DNA from: Endotrypanum monterogeii
Taxonomy: Eukaryota > Euglenozoa > Kinetoplastea > Trypanosomatida > Trypanosomatidae
DNA: 64,000 nucleotides
Assembly: GCA_000333855.2 (NCBI GenBank)
Contig: CM007317.1
Coordinates: 1,311,192 to 1,375,191, forward strand
Direction of reading: 5' to 3'
The stretch's first letter is position 1, and each line of letters starts with the position of its first letter. Positions 31,907 to 41,983 of the stretch are shown in pieces. The notes under the pieces are model-generated. The model was not told the origin of the DNA. It saw only the letters and a list, made by a program, of their open reading frames with translations, and did not search any database. The position numbers were made by a program, and so were the translations under genes.

Positions 31907-33358
31907 ATGCGGCGCTCGTGGGTCGCGCGTGCTGCTCGAAGGTCATCACCTTTGCTCATTCAAGCATCAAATTCATTATCTGAGGAGAGGGAAAGGTGGG
32001 CGGAAAAGAAAAAAGAGGCAGCGGAAAAAGGCTTCGCTCGTCGTGACGGTCTCGATGACCAAGCACTTATGGCTGAGCTCTTCCGGGCTCCCGAAAGCAT
32101 CGGCGGCGGTGTTACGGTGGCGAACCTCCCTCCAAAGAAACGGGAGACGACCGAATTCGATGCGTACCAACTTTCAACTACCGACTTCACTTCTCTCGTT
32201 ACCCCGCATGGAACGCCGAACAAGAGCACCCTGGGTGCTGGGTTCGGCATGAAAGAAGACAAGCGACTTGGGTTTTTACGACCTCGGCAATCGCTGCAGC
32301 CGTACGCAGGATCCACCGCGATTGTGCCCAAATTCGACGAAAATGGTTTGCCCATCGATGAGATGCTCACCCCTGAACAGGTAAGACAGAAACGAAAAGA
32401 GTATATGCAAAGTCTTGAGGGCACCAGCATGAGTGCCCGCGAACATTTTTTACTTGTTGACCTCGACTTTCAGAAGGATGCGATGCTGCTCGGAAATACC
32501 CGTGAGGAGTTCGAGCGTAATGTGACGAAGCTCAAGAACGTTATCATCGCGTACAGTAAATGGGAATGGACTGACAACGTCTACTACTACACAACAGTGT
32601 TGTTAAAACTTCTCACTCTGTGGGTGCTCATGGAATGCCTGCAGCAGTTTTACGAGTTGCGTTTGTTTGCCTCGCACTACACAGACTTCGTTGAGGCGAT
32701 GGAGGCAGACATTACCGCGCTTGATCAGAAGCGGGTGGCTGACCTTGCAGAGGCTGCAGAAGAACTCCAGCGTCATAAACCAAACTTCGAATCCGTACTG
32801 GAGGCAATAAGGCGTGAGCGTGACAACGTCGTCCGCGCAGGGGCTCTGGCAGCCGAGGAGGCACTACGTACAAAGGAGGAGGAGGCGAAGCTGGGCGTAG
32901 GCGGACTTGGCGAGTTAGTTTGGGAAGCGTTGTGGTCGAACAGAGGCTTCACGCCGGAGCTTAAGTCGACCTCACCGCTCTCGGCAATCGATATAAAAGA
33001 CCCCAACGCGTCGCATCCTATGGACACAACGTTCGAAGAGCGCCACAAGGAACGCCAGCGCCGGGCAGATGAAGTGCGTGAGATGCGCCGTTTGGCTGCC
33101 TTCAAAGGTAATTGGGTTCATAGTAGCGTTTGGACTCACGTCGGGAATCGAATACGTGGCATTTTTCGTGCTGAACGTTCTCTGAAACCTGAGGAGGTGA
33201 TTCAGTACTCGTATGCGGCGAGTCCCACGAGTATATCTTCCATGCGTGGACTACGCCGCATCTTGTTGCCCCGCTCAGAGGACATGGTTCAAATTGTGCG
33301 AGAAGAAATGGTTGCCTACAAACGGGAAAAGGAGCGGCAGTATGGACGTGTGTCGTGA
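31907..33358 (+). CDS. Hypothetical mitochondrial-type membrane protein
   Basis: 483 residues, not recognised. The N-terminus (MRRSWVARAARRSS) is rich in Arg and lacks acidic residues, typical of a mitochondrial presequence. A charged, probably soluble region follows. One hydrophobic segment sits near residues 224-246 (VYYYTTVLLKLLTLWVLMEC). A predicted coiled coil at ~260-335 (KRVADLAEAAEELQRHK ... EEEA) follows, then a basic C-terminal region. This layout suits an inner-membrane protein with one anchor and a helical soluble domain. No enzyme motif is visible. The start is the first ATG after AG 31891-31892. Confidence 0.85.
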   Translation: MRRSWVARAARRSSPLLIQASNSLSEERERWAEKKKEAAEKGFARRDGLDDQALMAELFRAPESIGGGVTVANLPPKKRETTEFDAYQLSTTDFTSLVTPHGTPNKSTLGAGFGMKEDKRLGFLRPRQSLQPYAGSTAIVPKFDENGLPIDEMLTPEQVRQKRKEYMQSLEGTSMSAREHFLLVDLDFQKDAMLLGNTREEFERNVTKLKNVIIAYSKWEWTDNVYYYTTVLLKLLTLWVLMECLQQFYELRLFASHYTDFVEAMEADITALDQKRVADLAEAAEELQRHKPNFESVLEAIRRERDNVVRAGALAAEEALRTKEEEAKLGVGGLGELVWEALWSNRGFTPELKSTSPLSAIDIKDPNASHPMDTTFEERHKERQRRADEVREMRRLAAFKGNWVHSSVWTHVGNRIRGIFRAERSLKPEEVIQYSYAASPTSISSMRGLRRILLPRSEDMVQIVREEMVAYKREKERQYGRVS

Positions 33359-33649
33359 AGGAAGCGATCAAACCTGGTTGGTGATGGAGAGAGATATACT
33401 GAGAGAACGGAGCTGAAGTGACGACGTCTTTTTCTCGTCTAGTCGACCAGGGCGGGGGGGGAGAAATCTGCCGGATACCGCGACCTTTCCAGCACCCCTT
33501 GGTAACCACCAACAACACCTATCTCACTCCCAGCTAACATAATTCATCTCTTGACAACTCTGAATTAGGAAGCGATCGAAGAGGTGCGAGACGGAACGAA
33601 AAACCTGTTTTGTGAAGCGCTGAGGTTATAGTCAGATCCTTGCAGACTT

Positions 33650-34076
33650 GTATAGCCGCCACTCAACTAATATTTCACTGCGCTCTCAATGCCACTGAGA
33701 TCCTAATAGAGTCTCCTCACAGACAAAAAAAAATAGTGACCGGCCTTGTGCTGATTGTATCAACGGCGGATGCGACACTTGAGAGGCTCGACTTCACTCG
33801 TCTTGTTTTTTCCCCTCTAGTTATGATAATTGGAGACGTGTACTAAATGAGAGGATATTGGCTATTACCACACGACGATGTTTACTTTTTCCGTCTCCTG
33901 CGGCTTGCATTCTTTTTCTCTCGACGGCCCTTCTCACCCCACGTCTACAGACCTCTGCTTCCGTCCCCAAGACTCACTAGCTTCGTTTTATTTTTTCGCT
34001 CCACAGACTAGTCTACCATCTGGGGCGGCATGCTGCGCAGCTCCAGTGGCGCTGACGATGGTGAGATGCTCGTTCG
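33650..34076 (+). repeat. First copy of 427-bp duplicated gap edge
   Basis: Matches 34141-34567 base for base wherever I compared (constant offset 491), including a run of nine A. It includes a second copy of the first ~46 bases of the downstream coding sequence (ATG at 34030), then runs into N. This is most simply two overlapping contig ends left unmerged by scaffolding. Confidence 0.93.
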
Positions 34077-34140
34077 NNNNNNNNNNNNNNNNNNNNNNNN
34101 NNNNNNNNNNNNNNNNNNNNNNNNNNNNNNNNNNNNNNNN
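34077..34140. other. Assembly gap (64 N)
   Basis: Run of unknown bases between the two copies of the duplicated segment. Confidence 0.99.
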
Positions 34141-34567
34141 GTATAGCCGCCACTCAACTAATATTTCACTGCGCTCTCAATGCCACTGAGATCCTAATAG
34201 AGTCTCCTCACAGACAAAAAAAAATAGTGACCGGCCTTGTGCTGATTGTATCAACGGCGGATGCGACACTTGAGAGGCTCGACTTCACTCGTCTTGTTTT
34301 TTCCCCTCTAGTTATGATAATTGGAGACGTGTACTAAATGAGAGGATATTGGCTATTACCACACGACGATGTTTACTTTTTCCGTCTCCTGCGGCTTGCA
34401 TTCTTTTTCTCTCGACGGCCCTTCTCACCCCACGTCTACAGACCTCTGCTTCCGTCCCCAAGACTCACTAGCTTCGTTTTATTTTTTCGCTCCACAGACT
34501 AGTCTACCATCTGGGGCGGCATGCTGCGCAGCTCCAGTGGCGCTGACGATGGTGAGATGCTCGTTCG
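34141..34567 (+). repeat. Second copy of 427-bp duplicated gap edge
   Basis: Direct repeat of 33650-34076, here continuous with the full coiled-coil gene. It includes the T-rich tract and AG acceptor before the ATG at 34521. Confidence 0.93.
34473..34497 (+). promoter_or_regulatory. Probable spliced-leader acceptor
   Basis: TTCGTTTTATTTTTTCGCTCCACAG with AG at 34496-34497, 23 nt before the coiled-coil gene ATG. The duplicate copy lies at 33982-34006. Confidence 0.6.
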
Positions 34568-36074
34568 GCTTGACACATCACTCCTGCAGAGTCGCTTCGA
34601 TGCTTTAGCGCAGAAGTGGGATGTCGACCTGGGAATTATTCGTAATCAGGTTGATGCGTGTACAAGCGAGGTGCGATCTATCGCCGGCGACGTCATCGCC
34701 ATGCAGCACTTCCTAGCTTCCTATCATACCAAAGAAATGTTATCCACGCTTTCGGCACACGCCACAGAAGTGAGTGGCAATGGTACAAAGGCCACTACAG
34801 AGGGAATCCTGGATCGATTCGTCGCCCATGCAATGGATGGAAACCCGACAGAGAACTTACTCGGCATGGTCGCTGTGGCACGTCGTCTACTGACAGAAAA
34901 CGAAACACTGCGAGCATTACTGGACTCTACGACGACTGCTCTTTCCACGCACGGTACGGGCAACGATAGCATGCGTCAGGACATTGACCAACTGCAGCTT
35001 CAAGTCACACAACAAGCGAGATACTTGCAAAACATCAATTCGTCACTTGGCTTGCTGGGTTTGTCATGTGACGTAGGCAACAACAAAGGTGGCGAGGACG
35101 GCACATCAATGCCGATAAGCTCCTTCACCACGTCATCACCAGAAGGGCACTTGTCTGAAGGTTTTCTCTCACACTCGCCTCTTTTGCTGTCGCTTCGGCA
35201 GATTCTGCTGCGCGATCTCACAGAGCGCCTCACATCCGCTGTAGACCAACAGTCCAAGGACTTTCATGATACACTGGCCCACTTTGAAGCTCGACTCAAT
35301 GGCGACCAGAAAGGTGGCGTTGGCTCACTCGGTACACAGCGACTCGGTTGTGAAGAAGAGTTGCAAGAGACGATACAGGCATTCAGCAAGAAGCTCAAAA
35401 TTCTGCAGGAGCAGGCGCTAAGGCGAGATGAGTTCGCCTCGCTCATGAAAACCAAGGCAGATGCTCTCCTGCTTCCCACGAAAGCCGATAATGCCGCACT
35501 GGCAGAGTTGGAGATGCGTTTGGGCGAACGATTCGTTGAACTAGAGGAGCGTTGCGCCTTCGCTGATGCAGAGCGCTCTGAGTTTCGCACATTGCTGCGT
35601 TCGCTCATTGCAGCCCAGGGCCACCTCATCTCCTCAGAAATACTACCAAGTAGTGCAGAGGTGTCAGGAGCAAGTGCAAAGGTACCGCCCAGGACTGTAG
35701 AGCGGGTGACACGACTAGCTGACCTTTTACCAGAGGTAGGAAATGGTCACGCTGCGGTGGTGTCAGTGCCACCGTCTCGTCGCGAGGCGGCACCCACCGC
35801 CTCCCGTGGCAATTCTACGCCGCGCCAACTCTATCGGCTCTGTGGGACGTCTCAGGGTAATGGTTTGCATGGTATTCCTCCCAGTTCCGCAGGAAGCATA
35901 AGAAGTGCTTATGCAAACACCGGCTCGCTACCACATGCAGACAAGAGTGTTGTCGCCATCGGTATGACTCCCACCCAAGGCACTTATGCTGCGTTTGTTT
36001 CGGACCAACTGACACGCCGCCAAGTTGCGTCACTGCCGCCGCTTCCGTACGAGAGGGCTCAGAATCTTCAGTAA
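34521..36074 (+). CDS. Hypothetical coiled-coil protein
   Basis: 517 residues, not recognised. Two helical heptad-rich regions are visible: about 120-180 (LLTENETLRALLDST ... QLQLQVTQQARYLQN) and 235-365 (long runs rich in E, K, L and A). They are separated by a Gly/Ser/Thr-rich linker. The C-terminal ~140 residues are low complexity, rich in Ser, Pro, Arg and Gly, with a few hydrophobic patches. No signal peptide, membrane segment or catalytic motif was seen. The architecture suits a structural protein, for example of the flagellum, basal body or cytoskeleton, but nothing in the sequence fixes that. The start follows the predicted acceptor closely. A truncated duplicate of its first codons lies before the gap. 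Confidence 0.85.
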   Translation: MLRSSSGADDGEMLVRLDTSLLQSRFDALAQKWDVDLGIIRNQVDACTSEVRSIAGDVIAMQHFLASYHTKEMLSTLSAHATEVSGNGTKATTEGILDRFVAHAMDGNPTENLLGMVAVARRLLTENETLRALLDSTTTALSTHGTGNDSMRQDIDQLQLQVTQQARYLQNINSSLGLLGLSCDVGNNKGGEDGTSMPISSFTTSSPEGHLSEGFLSHSPLLLSLRQILLRDLTERLTSAVDQQSKDFHDTLAHFEARLNGDQKGGVGSLGTQRLGCEEELQETIQAFSKKLKILQEQALRRDEFASLMKTKADALLLPTKADNAALAELEMRLGERFVELEERCAFADAERSEFRTLLRSLIAAQGHLISSEILPSSAEVSGASAKVPPRTVERVTRLADLLPEVGNGHAAVVSVPPSRREAAPTASRGNSTPRQLYRLCGTSQGNGLHGIPPSSAGSIRSAYANTGSLPHADKSVVAIGMTPTQGTYAAFVSDQLTRRQVASLPPLPYERAQNLQ

Positions 36075-37114
36075 GGCAGTAGTACAGATAGGCTAGGTTT
36101 GCAACTGTTGTCGAGTGGGTATAACTTCATGCGTATTGCTCGTTTTTCGTGGTGAGGGAAGCTCGAGCCAAGAGACAGAATATCTGCCTTCTCTCATTCA
36201 CAATAACTAAGTTGTGTTGATGCCGTGTACCATGCTATCTGCTCCTCTTTTTTACTTGTTGGCGCTGATGGGGAGAAGCGGAGGTGTTTGTTATGTGATT
36301 TGGTATGATGATGTATCATAGCCGCTTCCCCTTGCTTACCCCGAAAGGGTGCAAACGGGCAGCAAGCCCTTTCTCTGGATCTATGCGCAGCAGCAATGTG
36401 GCTGTCTTTTCTGGGTATGCTGATGTGTAAAAACTGTACTGGACACGGTGTTCACCTCTCCATGTGTGAACACTCGATTGTACTTGCCAACAGGTACAGA
36501 ACTAAGATCAAACGTCGCTCTCTGTTACCTTCAGCTTCAACATACTCACTTTATGCTGAGGTAAATACTGTTTTTTTGTTTCCTCTGCCCCCCCCCCCCC
36601 CCACTTCACCTCTTCGTCCCCCCCCCCCCTCCTACCGTCGCTCACCCGGTCGGTGCTCTCTTCACACGTTGTTCTCATTCCCTTGCAGAATCTGCGCAAT
36701 TTATGTTGGCCATGTGTGTTGATGTAGAACAGCTGCGTGTATATACAGCGGTGTTCCGACCAGCACCATTCTTACGTGACTGTTGGTTTGTTGTCGGGAA
36801 CGTCATTCTTCTACACGTGAGTGGAGGGAAGGGGGGGATGTAATTGGGATTATGAGTGCATGCATGTCTTTTTTTCGTTCTATACATTGCTTTGCTGGTA
36901 TCGGCGCCTGCGCTCGTAGACAGGGACACGCACTTGTGCAGGCATCTCTCTCTCTCTTTGCTTCACTTTTCTACACCCACTCCACTTCTTCATAACTTAT
37001 CTCTTGAATGCCTGTCTCTGCGCTTTTTTGCTTAAAGGCGGCAACACCATTTTATATGCTTTTGCTGCCTTTACCCAATAAAGGGATCATCTAGTGAATT
37101 TTTCCGTGCTGTCA
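36075..37114 (+). other. Intergenic/UTR, 1.0 kb
   Basis: Contains C15 (36588-36602) and C12 (36618-36629) runs and T/C-rich tracts. No gene is seen. Confidence 0.65.
36588..36629. repeat. Two long C runs
   Basis: C15 and C12 separated by a 15-nt spacer; on the complementary strand these are G runs. Confidence 0.93.
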
Positions 37115-38863
37115 ATGCGACTCGCTTCTCACCAAGTGACCATCAAGCTGTGCCGCGTGATGCACTTGTGGGCATTTGCTTTTCTTCTGGTTTGGGGACT
37201 CAGTGGGCTGGCTCTCGCGAACTTGATTTCTACGCCGCTGTCTTCCCACGTGCTGAATGTAATCCTGAGCGGGGCCGGTGCGGGGTCCAACTGGCCAACA
37301 ACCACGAATGAGTTGAGCGCGATTACTTCTGCGGTGAGCCGCACGGTGTGTGATGGCTTGCCAGACGGAGCAAGTAACTGTAGGGCGTTTCTCATACGTG
37401 AATCCGAAACGACGCTTGCTTTGCAACTCAGCACCAATACATTGACCGCTGCTGCGGGAAACTCTACGTACTCCTTGCTATCGGCGTGGGCAAGCAATGG
37501 GGGGACGACCATGGCTGGGGTGCTGACAAGGCTGATAGCGGCCTGTGAAGAGGCTCTCTCAACTTCTCTGAACACAGTCACCTTCTCCAGTGGCAAGTAC
37601 ACTATGCCGTGCCGCGGCGGGCAAACATATTCCTATCTCCCTGTCTGCGATAATGCCGAGGTCCCTGTGACGACAGCGTATATTCTAGAGCCGTCCGGTG
37701 ACGTGAAGAACTACTTTTCTGCCTACCTCTGCAAGCCTACTGACCCAGCTACGTGTAGGCAATCCATCGTGGTGTTGCCACCATCTGCTTCTTCCCAGTA
37801 TACCGTGGTGACGATAACAGGCCTATCGAATGGGCTGGAGGCTGTACTGGCCTTTGTTGCTGCTGTGCGCGCTGACTTCGTTGGTGCGCCGCAGGCAATA
37901 AACCCGGGAATAGAAATCCCAAGTGCGGGTTTCTTTGTTAGAGAGGTGCAAATTCGTTATGGTGGCATGAGAGCAGTGCTGTTTTCTACGAATGAAAACA
38001 AACGCACCCACTCCGAGACCTCCACTGTGAATATCACGTGTCAACCCAGCGCAGCCTACTGGGCGCTTTCCCTCATTGGAATTCTACCTTTGTGTGGTAT
38101 TATTTGCTTCTGCTCATGGCACCGTGGGCGGCGCAAAGCAAAGAAGCAAGAGCGCCGCCGTGTTGTTGCTGATGAGACGCGCATTATACAAGGCTTCACG
38201 AATCCAGACGACATACAGGGGGCTGAAAAGGGGCCACCACCTGGTTTCGACGCGTCCATTACAGCAGGTATCCGTAACACCGAGCCCCGCTGGGTCACGG
38301 ATGCCAACGGCTACTACTACGATCTGAACACAACCGCTCAAGCCGATGCTGAATCGTACGAGACCTATGTGGACCCCAACACGAATACCAAGTACCGGTA
38401 CATTACACACAACGTCACCGGCACAGGCGATGTGGTTGCATCACAAGAATTGCAGCAACCTGGCCATACCACGGAGATGAACGTGGTACATCACACCTCT
38501 CTTGAACTCGATACGGGGGGGACACGCAAGCCCACTGCTGATATCAGCGGGGCAGAGCGAAATGAAGATCAGGCAGCAGAAGCTCCTGTCACGGACCATG
38601 CTGGAGACACCGCTGACAGTGGCGGCTACCAAACCTATGTAGATCCAAACACTGGGGAAACATACCAATACACCACGGAAGAGCCTGATGCAGTTGTAAG
38701 CGGGTATCAGTACGTGGATCCAGTCACTGGGGAAACATACCAGTACGTAGATCTGCCCGATGGTAATGAAATGGATCAAGGGTACGATGAAGCCACTGCA
38801 AGCAACGTCTATGTGGACCCCAACACCGGTGAAATGTATCGCTACGAAACACTGCAGCAGTGA
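37115..38863 (+). CDS. Type I membrane protein with YVDPNTG-type tail repeats
   Basis: 582 residues from the ATG at 37115 (the frame further up has only GTG; Met at 37160 is an alternative). A signal peptide (HLWAFAFLLVWGLSGLALA) is followed by a ~290-residue ectodomain with about ten Cys and NST/NIT glycosylation sequons. One membrane span lies near 313-335 (YWALSLIGILPLCGIICFCSW), then a basic stop-transfer stretch (HRGRRKAKKQERRR). The cytoplasmic tail has a segment PRWVTDANGYYYDLNT. Four repeats built on YVDPNTGETYQY follow, at about 38361, 38632, 38704 and 38808. The tail resembles aromatic OCRE/WW-type repeats rather than known Leishmania surface families. The family was not recognised. 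A cell-surface, flagellar-pocket or endosomal location is inferred from topology only. Confidence 0.85.
   Translation: MRLASHQVTIKLCRVMHLWAFAFLLVWGLSGLALANLISTPLSSHVLNVILSGAGAGSNWPTTTNELSAITSAVSRTVCDGLPDGASNCRAFLIRESETTLALQLSTNTLTAAAGNSTYSLLSAWASNGGTTMAGVLTRLIAACEEALSTSLNTVTFSSGKYTMPCRGGQTYSYLPVCDNAEVPVTTAYILEPSGDVKNYFSAYLCKPTDPATCRQSIVVLPPSASSQYTVVTITGLSNGLEAVLAFVAAVRADFVGAPQAINPGIEIPSAGFFVREVQIRYGGMRAVLFSTNENKRTHSETSTVNITCQPSAAYWALSLIGILPLCGIICFCSWHRGRRKAKKQERRRVVADETRIIQGFTNPDDIQGAEKGPPPGFDASITAGIRNTEPRWVTDANGYYYDLNTTAQADAESYETYVDPNTNTKYRYITHNVTGTGDVVASQELQQPGHTTEMNVVHHTSLELDTGGTRKPTADISGAERNEDQAAEAPVTDHAGDTADSGGYQTYVDPNTGETYQYTTEEPDAVVSGYQYVDPVTGETYQYVDLPDGNEMDQGYDEATASNVYVDPNTGEMYRYETLQQ
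38355..38860 (+). repeat. Short aromatic repeats in coding sequence
   Basis: Four in-frame copies of a YVDPxTxxxYxY unit in the cytoplasmic tail, at uneven spacing and with diverged DNA. The two middle copies share a longer string (CTGGGGAAACATACCA). Confidence 0.88.
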
Positions 38864-39860
38864 AGTCGTATAGTCGTCAGATCTCCCGCACCACCCTGCA
38901 TTCCTCTCTTTTTGATTCCTTTACCAGTGGCTTCGTTTGCGTTTTTGATTGGACTTTGGTGGTCTTTCTTGTACCTTTCCGCTTCTACAAAAAAAAAACG
39001 CGTCCGGCAACGCACGCGTCTGTATGCGTGTACGAGCGCACCCACAGAAAGACAACAAAATTGTGCCTGAAAAGACTTCTACTCAACAGTAGCTCTTCTC
39101 CCGTAATCCTGCTTGTGTGCACATCTGTTGACGTGGCTTTGCTTCGTGGTCTGTTCCAGCCACCCCCCCCCTCCCCCACACGCGCACAGTTTCTTTGCGG
39201 CAGCTATCTCCCATCGCTCGTTGTCGTCGTCCCTTTCCATTCTTTTTTTGTCTCGGATTAGGACTTCGGTAACAGCCAATTCGTCGTGTTTCTTTTTGTA
39301 TCTTTCTGTATCTTTATGGTTATAGACGTCAAATCCAACCATGCAACGATGTGGAAGTCGAGTTCTGACCAGGCCACAGTTGTCAAAGGGATGTGGCCCC
39401 GTTATTGTATGCAAGTACAATTATATGACACAGGCTTTAACTTGCCACCGAAGCACGCATTCGCTAGCATATGCACTCAGGCATACTTGTCTGGGGCTTT
39501 CTCCTCTGAATAGACGAATCAGATGTACCTATCAAAAAAACAAGACCAATTTATAGTCATACACTACGAGCTCTTCATACTACTCACCTGTCCCTTCACA
39601 TATGCCCCCTGTGTATACCGTGACCACCACCACTCGCTTTCGCCGTGTATGACACTTCGCTACCCTTTCTAATCTTGTCGAGCGGACTCAGTCACACACA
39701 CACATTTGCCTGAGCCACGTAACTCCACGTCTTTTATTACCCACGCTCTTCTTGCGCACGTATACAAAACCAGGCGAAACCCGCTCGCGTTGAAAGCAGC
39801 GGTGATTGTTCGAATAGGACACACACACGAAGACATAGAAGCTCTGAAGCACCGACAGCG
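38864..39860 (+). other. Intergenic/UTR, 1.0 kb
   Basis: A-run, C-run and CA-rich stretches, including an A9 near 38991 and C-rich run near 39163-39177. No gene is seen. Its last ~150 bp holds the leader region of the SmD2 gene. Confidence 0.65.
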
Positions 39861-40172
39861 ATGGACTCGGAGCTACCCAAGAAGGTCCCAAGGACAGAAA
39901 CCAAGACGAAGGAGCTTTTGCGCACCACTGTCGCTGACGGCCCTTTCAGTCTCTTAGACACCGCCATGAAAGAAAAAAAACGTATTTTTATTCAATGCCG
40001 AAACAGCAAGGCACTCCTGGCACACGTAATTGCATTTGACAAACACTTCAATTTGGTGCTGAAGGGTGTTCAAGAAATCACCGAAAGCCACAACTCCGAG
40101 CAAAAACAGAGGACTATCGAAAACCTCTTTTTGCGCGGTGAATCGGTCATTTTCATCGTGAAGCTGCCCTAG
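39861..40172 (+). CDS. SmD2: Small nuclear ribonucleoprotein SmD2
   Basis: 103 residues. The Sm fold is clear: GPFSLLDTAMKEKKRIFIQCRNSKALLAHVIAFDKHFNLVLKGVQE is Sm motif 1, with the D2-specific 'CRN.K.L...V.AFD.H.N.VL' signature. LFLRGESVIFIVKLP is Sm motif 2 (the RG.SV core). The D2 type is set by that signature and the N-terminal PFSLL element, recalled from the human protein. SmD2 is part of the heptameric ring on spliceosomal snRNAs and on the spliced-leader RNP, so it is needed for trans-splicing of every gene in this window. Confidence 0.93.
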   Translation: MDSELPKKVPRTETKTKELLRTTVADGPFSLLDTAMKEKKRIFIQCRNSKALLAHVIAFDKHFNLVLKGVQEITESHNSEQKQRTIENLFLRGESVIFIVKLP

Positions 40173-40240
40173 GTCCGATGACTACAATGAGGACGAATAG
40201 CCCACGGCTCGAAAAGGGGGCTCGTACGGTGCCCACTAGT

Positions 40241-40254
40241 CCCCCCCCCCCCCC
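40241..40254. repeat. C14 run
   Basis: Homopolymer C run in the SmD2 3' flank. Confidence 0.95.
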
Positions 40255-40506
40255 ACCTCCCTAGGCGGCCCCTCTACGTTGAGTTTTGGCGCGTTGCACA
40301 CTGCCCCTCTGGGTGAAAGCCGCTGAAGAAAGCTGTCCCGCCGCGAAGGCTCGAGGGCAGGGGCTGTGGTATCAAGATTCTCTATGTTACTGCCCTATGT
40401 GAAGACATTTGTTTCCTCTGTCAGCGTCTCTTTACTGCTGGTACATGAATAATCATCAGTGAGGGTCTTTCTGCGACACTGACTCTACCTTGATGTGCGT
40501 ACATCG

Positions 40507-40510
<4 letters not shown>

Positions 40511-40546
<36 letters not shown>
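40511..40546. repeat. (GT)18 microsatellite
   Basis: Uninterrupted GT dinucleotides between SmD2 and the ZIP gene. Confidence 0.97.
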
Positions 40547-40548
<2 letters not shown>

Positions 40549-40978
40549 GCGTTGTAGTGGCTGATCCTCGTGGTAACCGTGACGTAAAATTGCCGAAATA
40601 AAACAATGCACGAAGCGAAGTGTTGGTGTGGTGGGCTTTTCTGGCTCCCGACTTCCTGTGCCTCCGTACTATAGTGGCTTTCCGCTAGCTGGTTTTCTGA
40701 CAAAATCCTTCCTTAACCCATTTAGGTGATATGCTTCATTGTCATCTATGCTGCTTTGCAGATGTGTGCCAGGGAAGTGGTGTCACTTAAGCACCAATAT
40801 TATTATGGCACGAGCCTTTTTCTTCCTTGGCGCCTTTTCATTTTCCCCTTCGTCCTCTTTAACCGATTCCTTCTCTCCGTCTTGCGATACCTTCGTCGTA
40901 GCGTGTCTTGTAGTCGCTAAAACGCTGTTTGCAAACTGTGTTTGTACGTGGCCAGCGTGCGTACACATCAACTTAATA

Positions 40979-41983
40979 ATGCAGTACAGAGACACATCAT
41001 GGCCCCCCAAATGTGATGCGTTGGTATATGAAAGCTATACCGTCACCTGGCACGTTGTTTCGCTGTTTGTCGTTCTGGGCAGCTCCCTTCTCGGAATTCT
41101 ACTCCCGATTCTCGGCAAGCGAGTCCCGTCATTCCACGTGCCAGATTACGCCTTCGCCATTGGGAAATCTGTGACTACCGGAGTAGTGCTTGGCGTCGCG
41201 CTTATTCACATGCTAATGCCTGCCAACAAGTTCCTCATGAGCGAGTGCCTTCCTGTTGCCGTCCGCAACCCTTCTAATCCACTCGCCTACATCATATGCC
41301 TCGTCTCGATTGCAGTCATGCACTGCTTGGAAGCCTGTCTACGTGTCTTATTCGAGGGTCACGGCGCCTCGGTCAACCCTCCTATTGCGAGTGAGGAAAG
41401 TAATCTTTTGCTTCCCCACACCCAAGTCGGGGGATGCCACTTCCATGTCTCCGCTTCCACTTTGAAAAGTTCTGAGGATTGTGACAAGATGGCAGTGCTC
41501 TCTGTTGCCTTGATGGAGTTTGGGATTTCTCTTCACAACCTCTTTGTCGGACTCACCGTCGGTGTGTGTGACGATTCCGAGCTGTACACTTTGATATCTG
41601 CGTTATCGTTGCACCAGTTCTTTGAAGGTGTCGCGCTGGGCTCTCGTCTAGTCAGCGCCGCCCTGCCACTTCACGTTGAATACATGTTTGCTGTAACCTT
41701 TGTACTCTCTGCACCCTTCGGGGCTGCGATTGGGATTATGGGTGTGTACGAAGATGTGATCAACGTCAGGGGCAAATCGTATCTTCTGATCCAGGGTGTG
41801 GCAGAGTCGGTGTGTGCTGGTATGCTGCTTTATCTTGGGTTTCAGCTACTCTTGAATGACTTCAACGCTGATTTGCGGTGCAATATCAACAACGTGCGCT
41901 CGCCGCGAGGATTTCTACTCACCATGCTGGCAGGCCTATGGGTTGGCATTAGTACCATGGCGATGGTTGGTCAATATCTTTGA
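40979..41983 (+). CDS. ZIP-family metal (zinc/iron) transporter
   Basis: 334 residues from the ATG at 40979; an earlier in-frame ATG would add residues without family resemblance. About eight hydrophobic spans are visible. The ZIP metal-binding helices are present: His186 in GISLHNLFVGLTVG (the usual HS.xxGxxxG pattern) and His212 in SLHQFFEGVALG (HxxxEG). The loop between spans 3 and 4 is short and only weakly His-rich (GGCHFHV). ZIP proteins move Zn2+ or Fe2+ into the cytosol. Leishmania has iron (LIT1-type) and zinc (ZIPT3-type) members, and I cannot say which this is. The length is nearer to the shorter zinc type, a weak hint only. Confidence 0.9.
   Translation: MQYRDTSWPPKCDALVYESYTVTWHVVSLFVVLGSSLLGILLPILGKRVPSFHVPDYAFAIGKSVTTGVVLGVALIHMLMPANKFLMSECLPVAVRNPSNPLAYIICLVSIAVMHCLEACLRVLFEGHGASVNPPIASEESNLLLPHTQVGGCHFHVSASTLKSSEDCDKMAVLSVALMEFGISLHNLFVGLTVGVCDDSELYTLISALSLHQFFEGVALGSRLVSAALPLHVEYMFAVTFVLSAPFGAAIGIMGVYEDVINVRGKSYLLIQGVAESVCAGMLLYLGFQLLLNDFNADLRCNINNVRSPRGFLLTMLAGLWVGISTMAMVGQYL

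Larger units (their letters stand above)
33359..34520 (+). other. Spacer with assembly gap
   Basis: Contains the 3' flank of the previous gene, one copy of a 427-bp duplicated segment, a 64-base run of N, and the second copy, which leads into the coiled-coil gene. The true spacer is probably shorter than shown. Confidence 0.75.
40173..40978 (+). other. Intergenic/UTR, 0.8 kb
   Basis: C14 run (40241-40254), a (GT)18 array (40511-40546) and the ZIP 5' flank. Codons 40739-40978 are open in the ZIP frame but start with TTG and translate low-complexity sequence, so they are treated as leader. Confidence 0.6.

Noticed and set aside
33878..34189. Open frame running through the N gap.
   Set aside because: It exists only because unknown bases carry no stops, and it is part of the duplicated gap edge.
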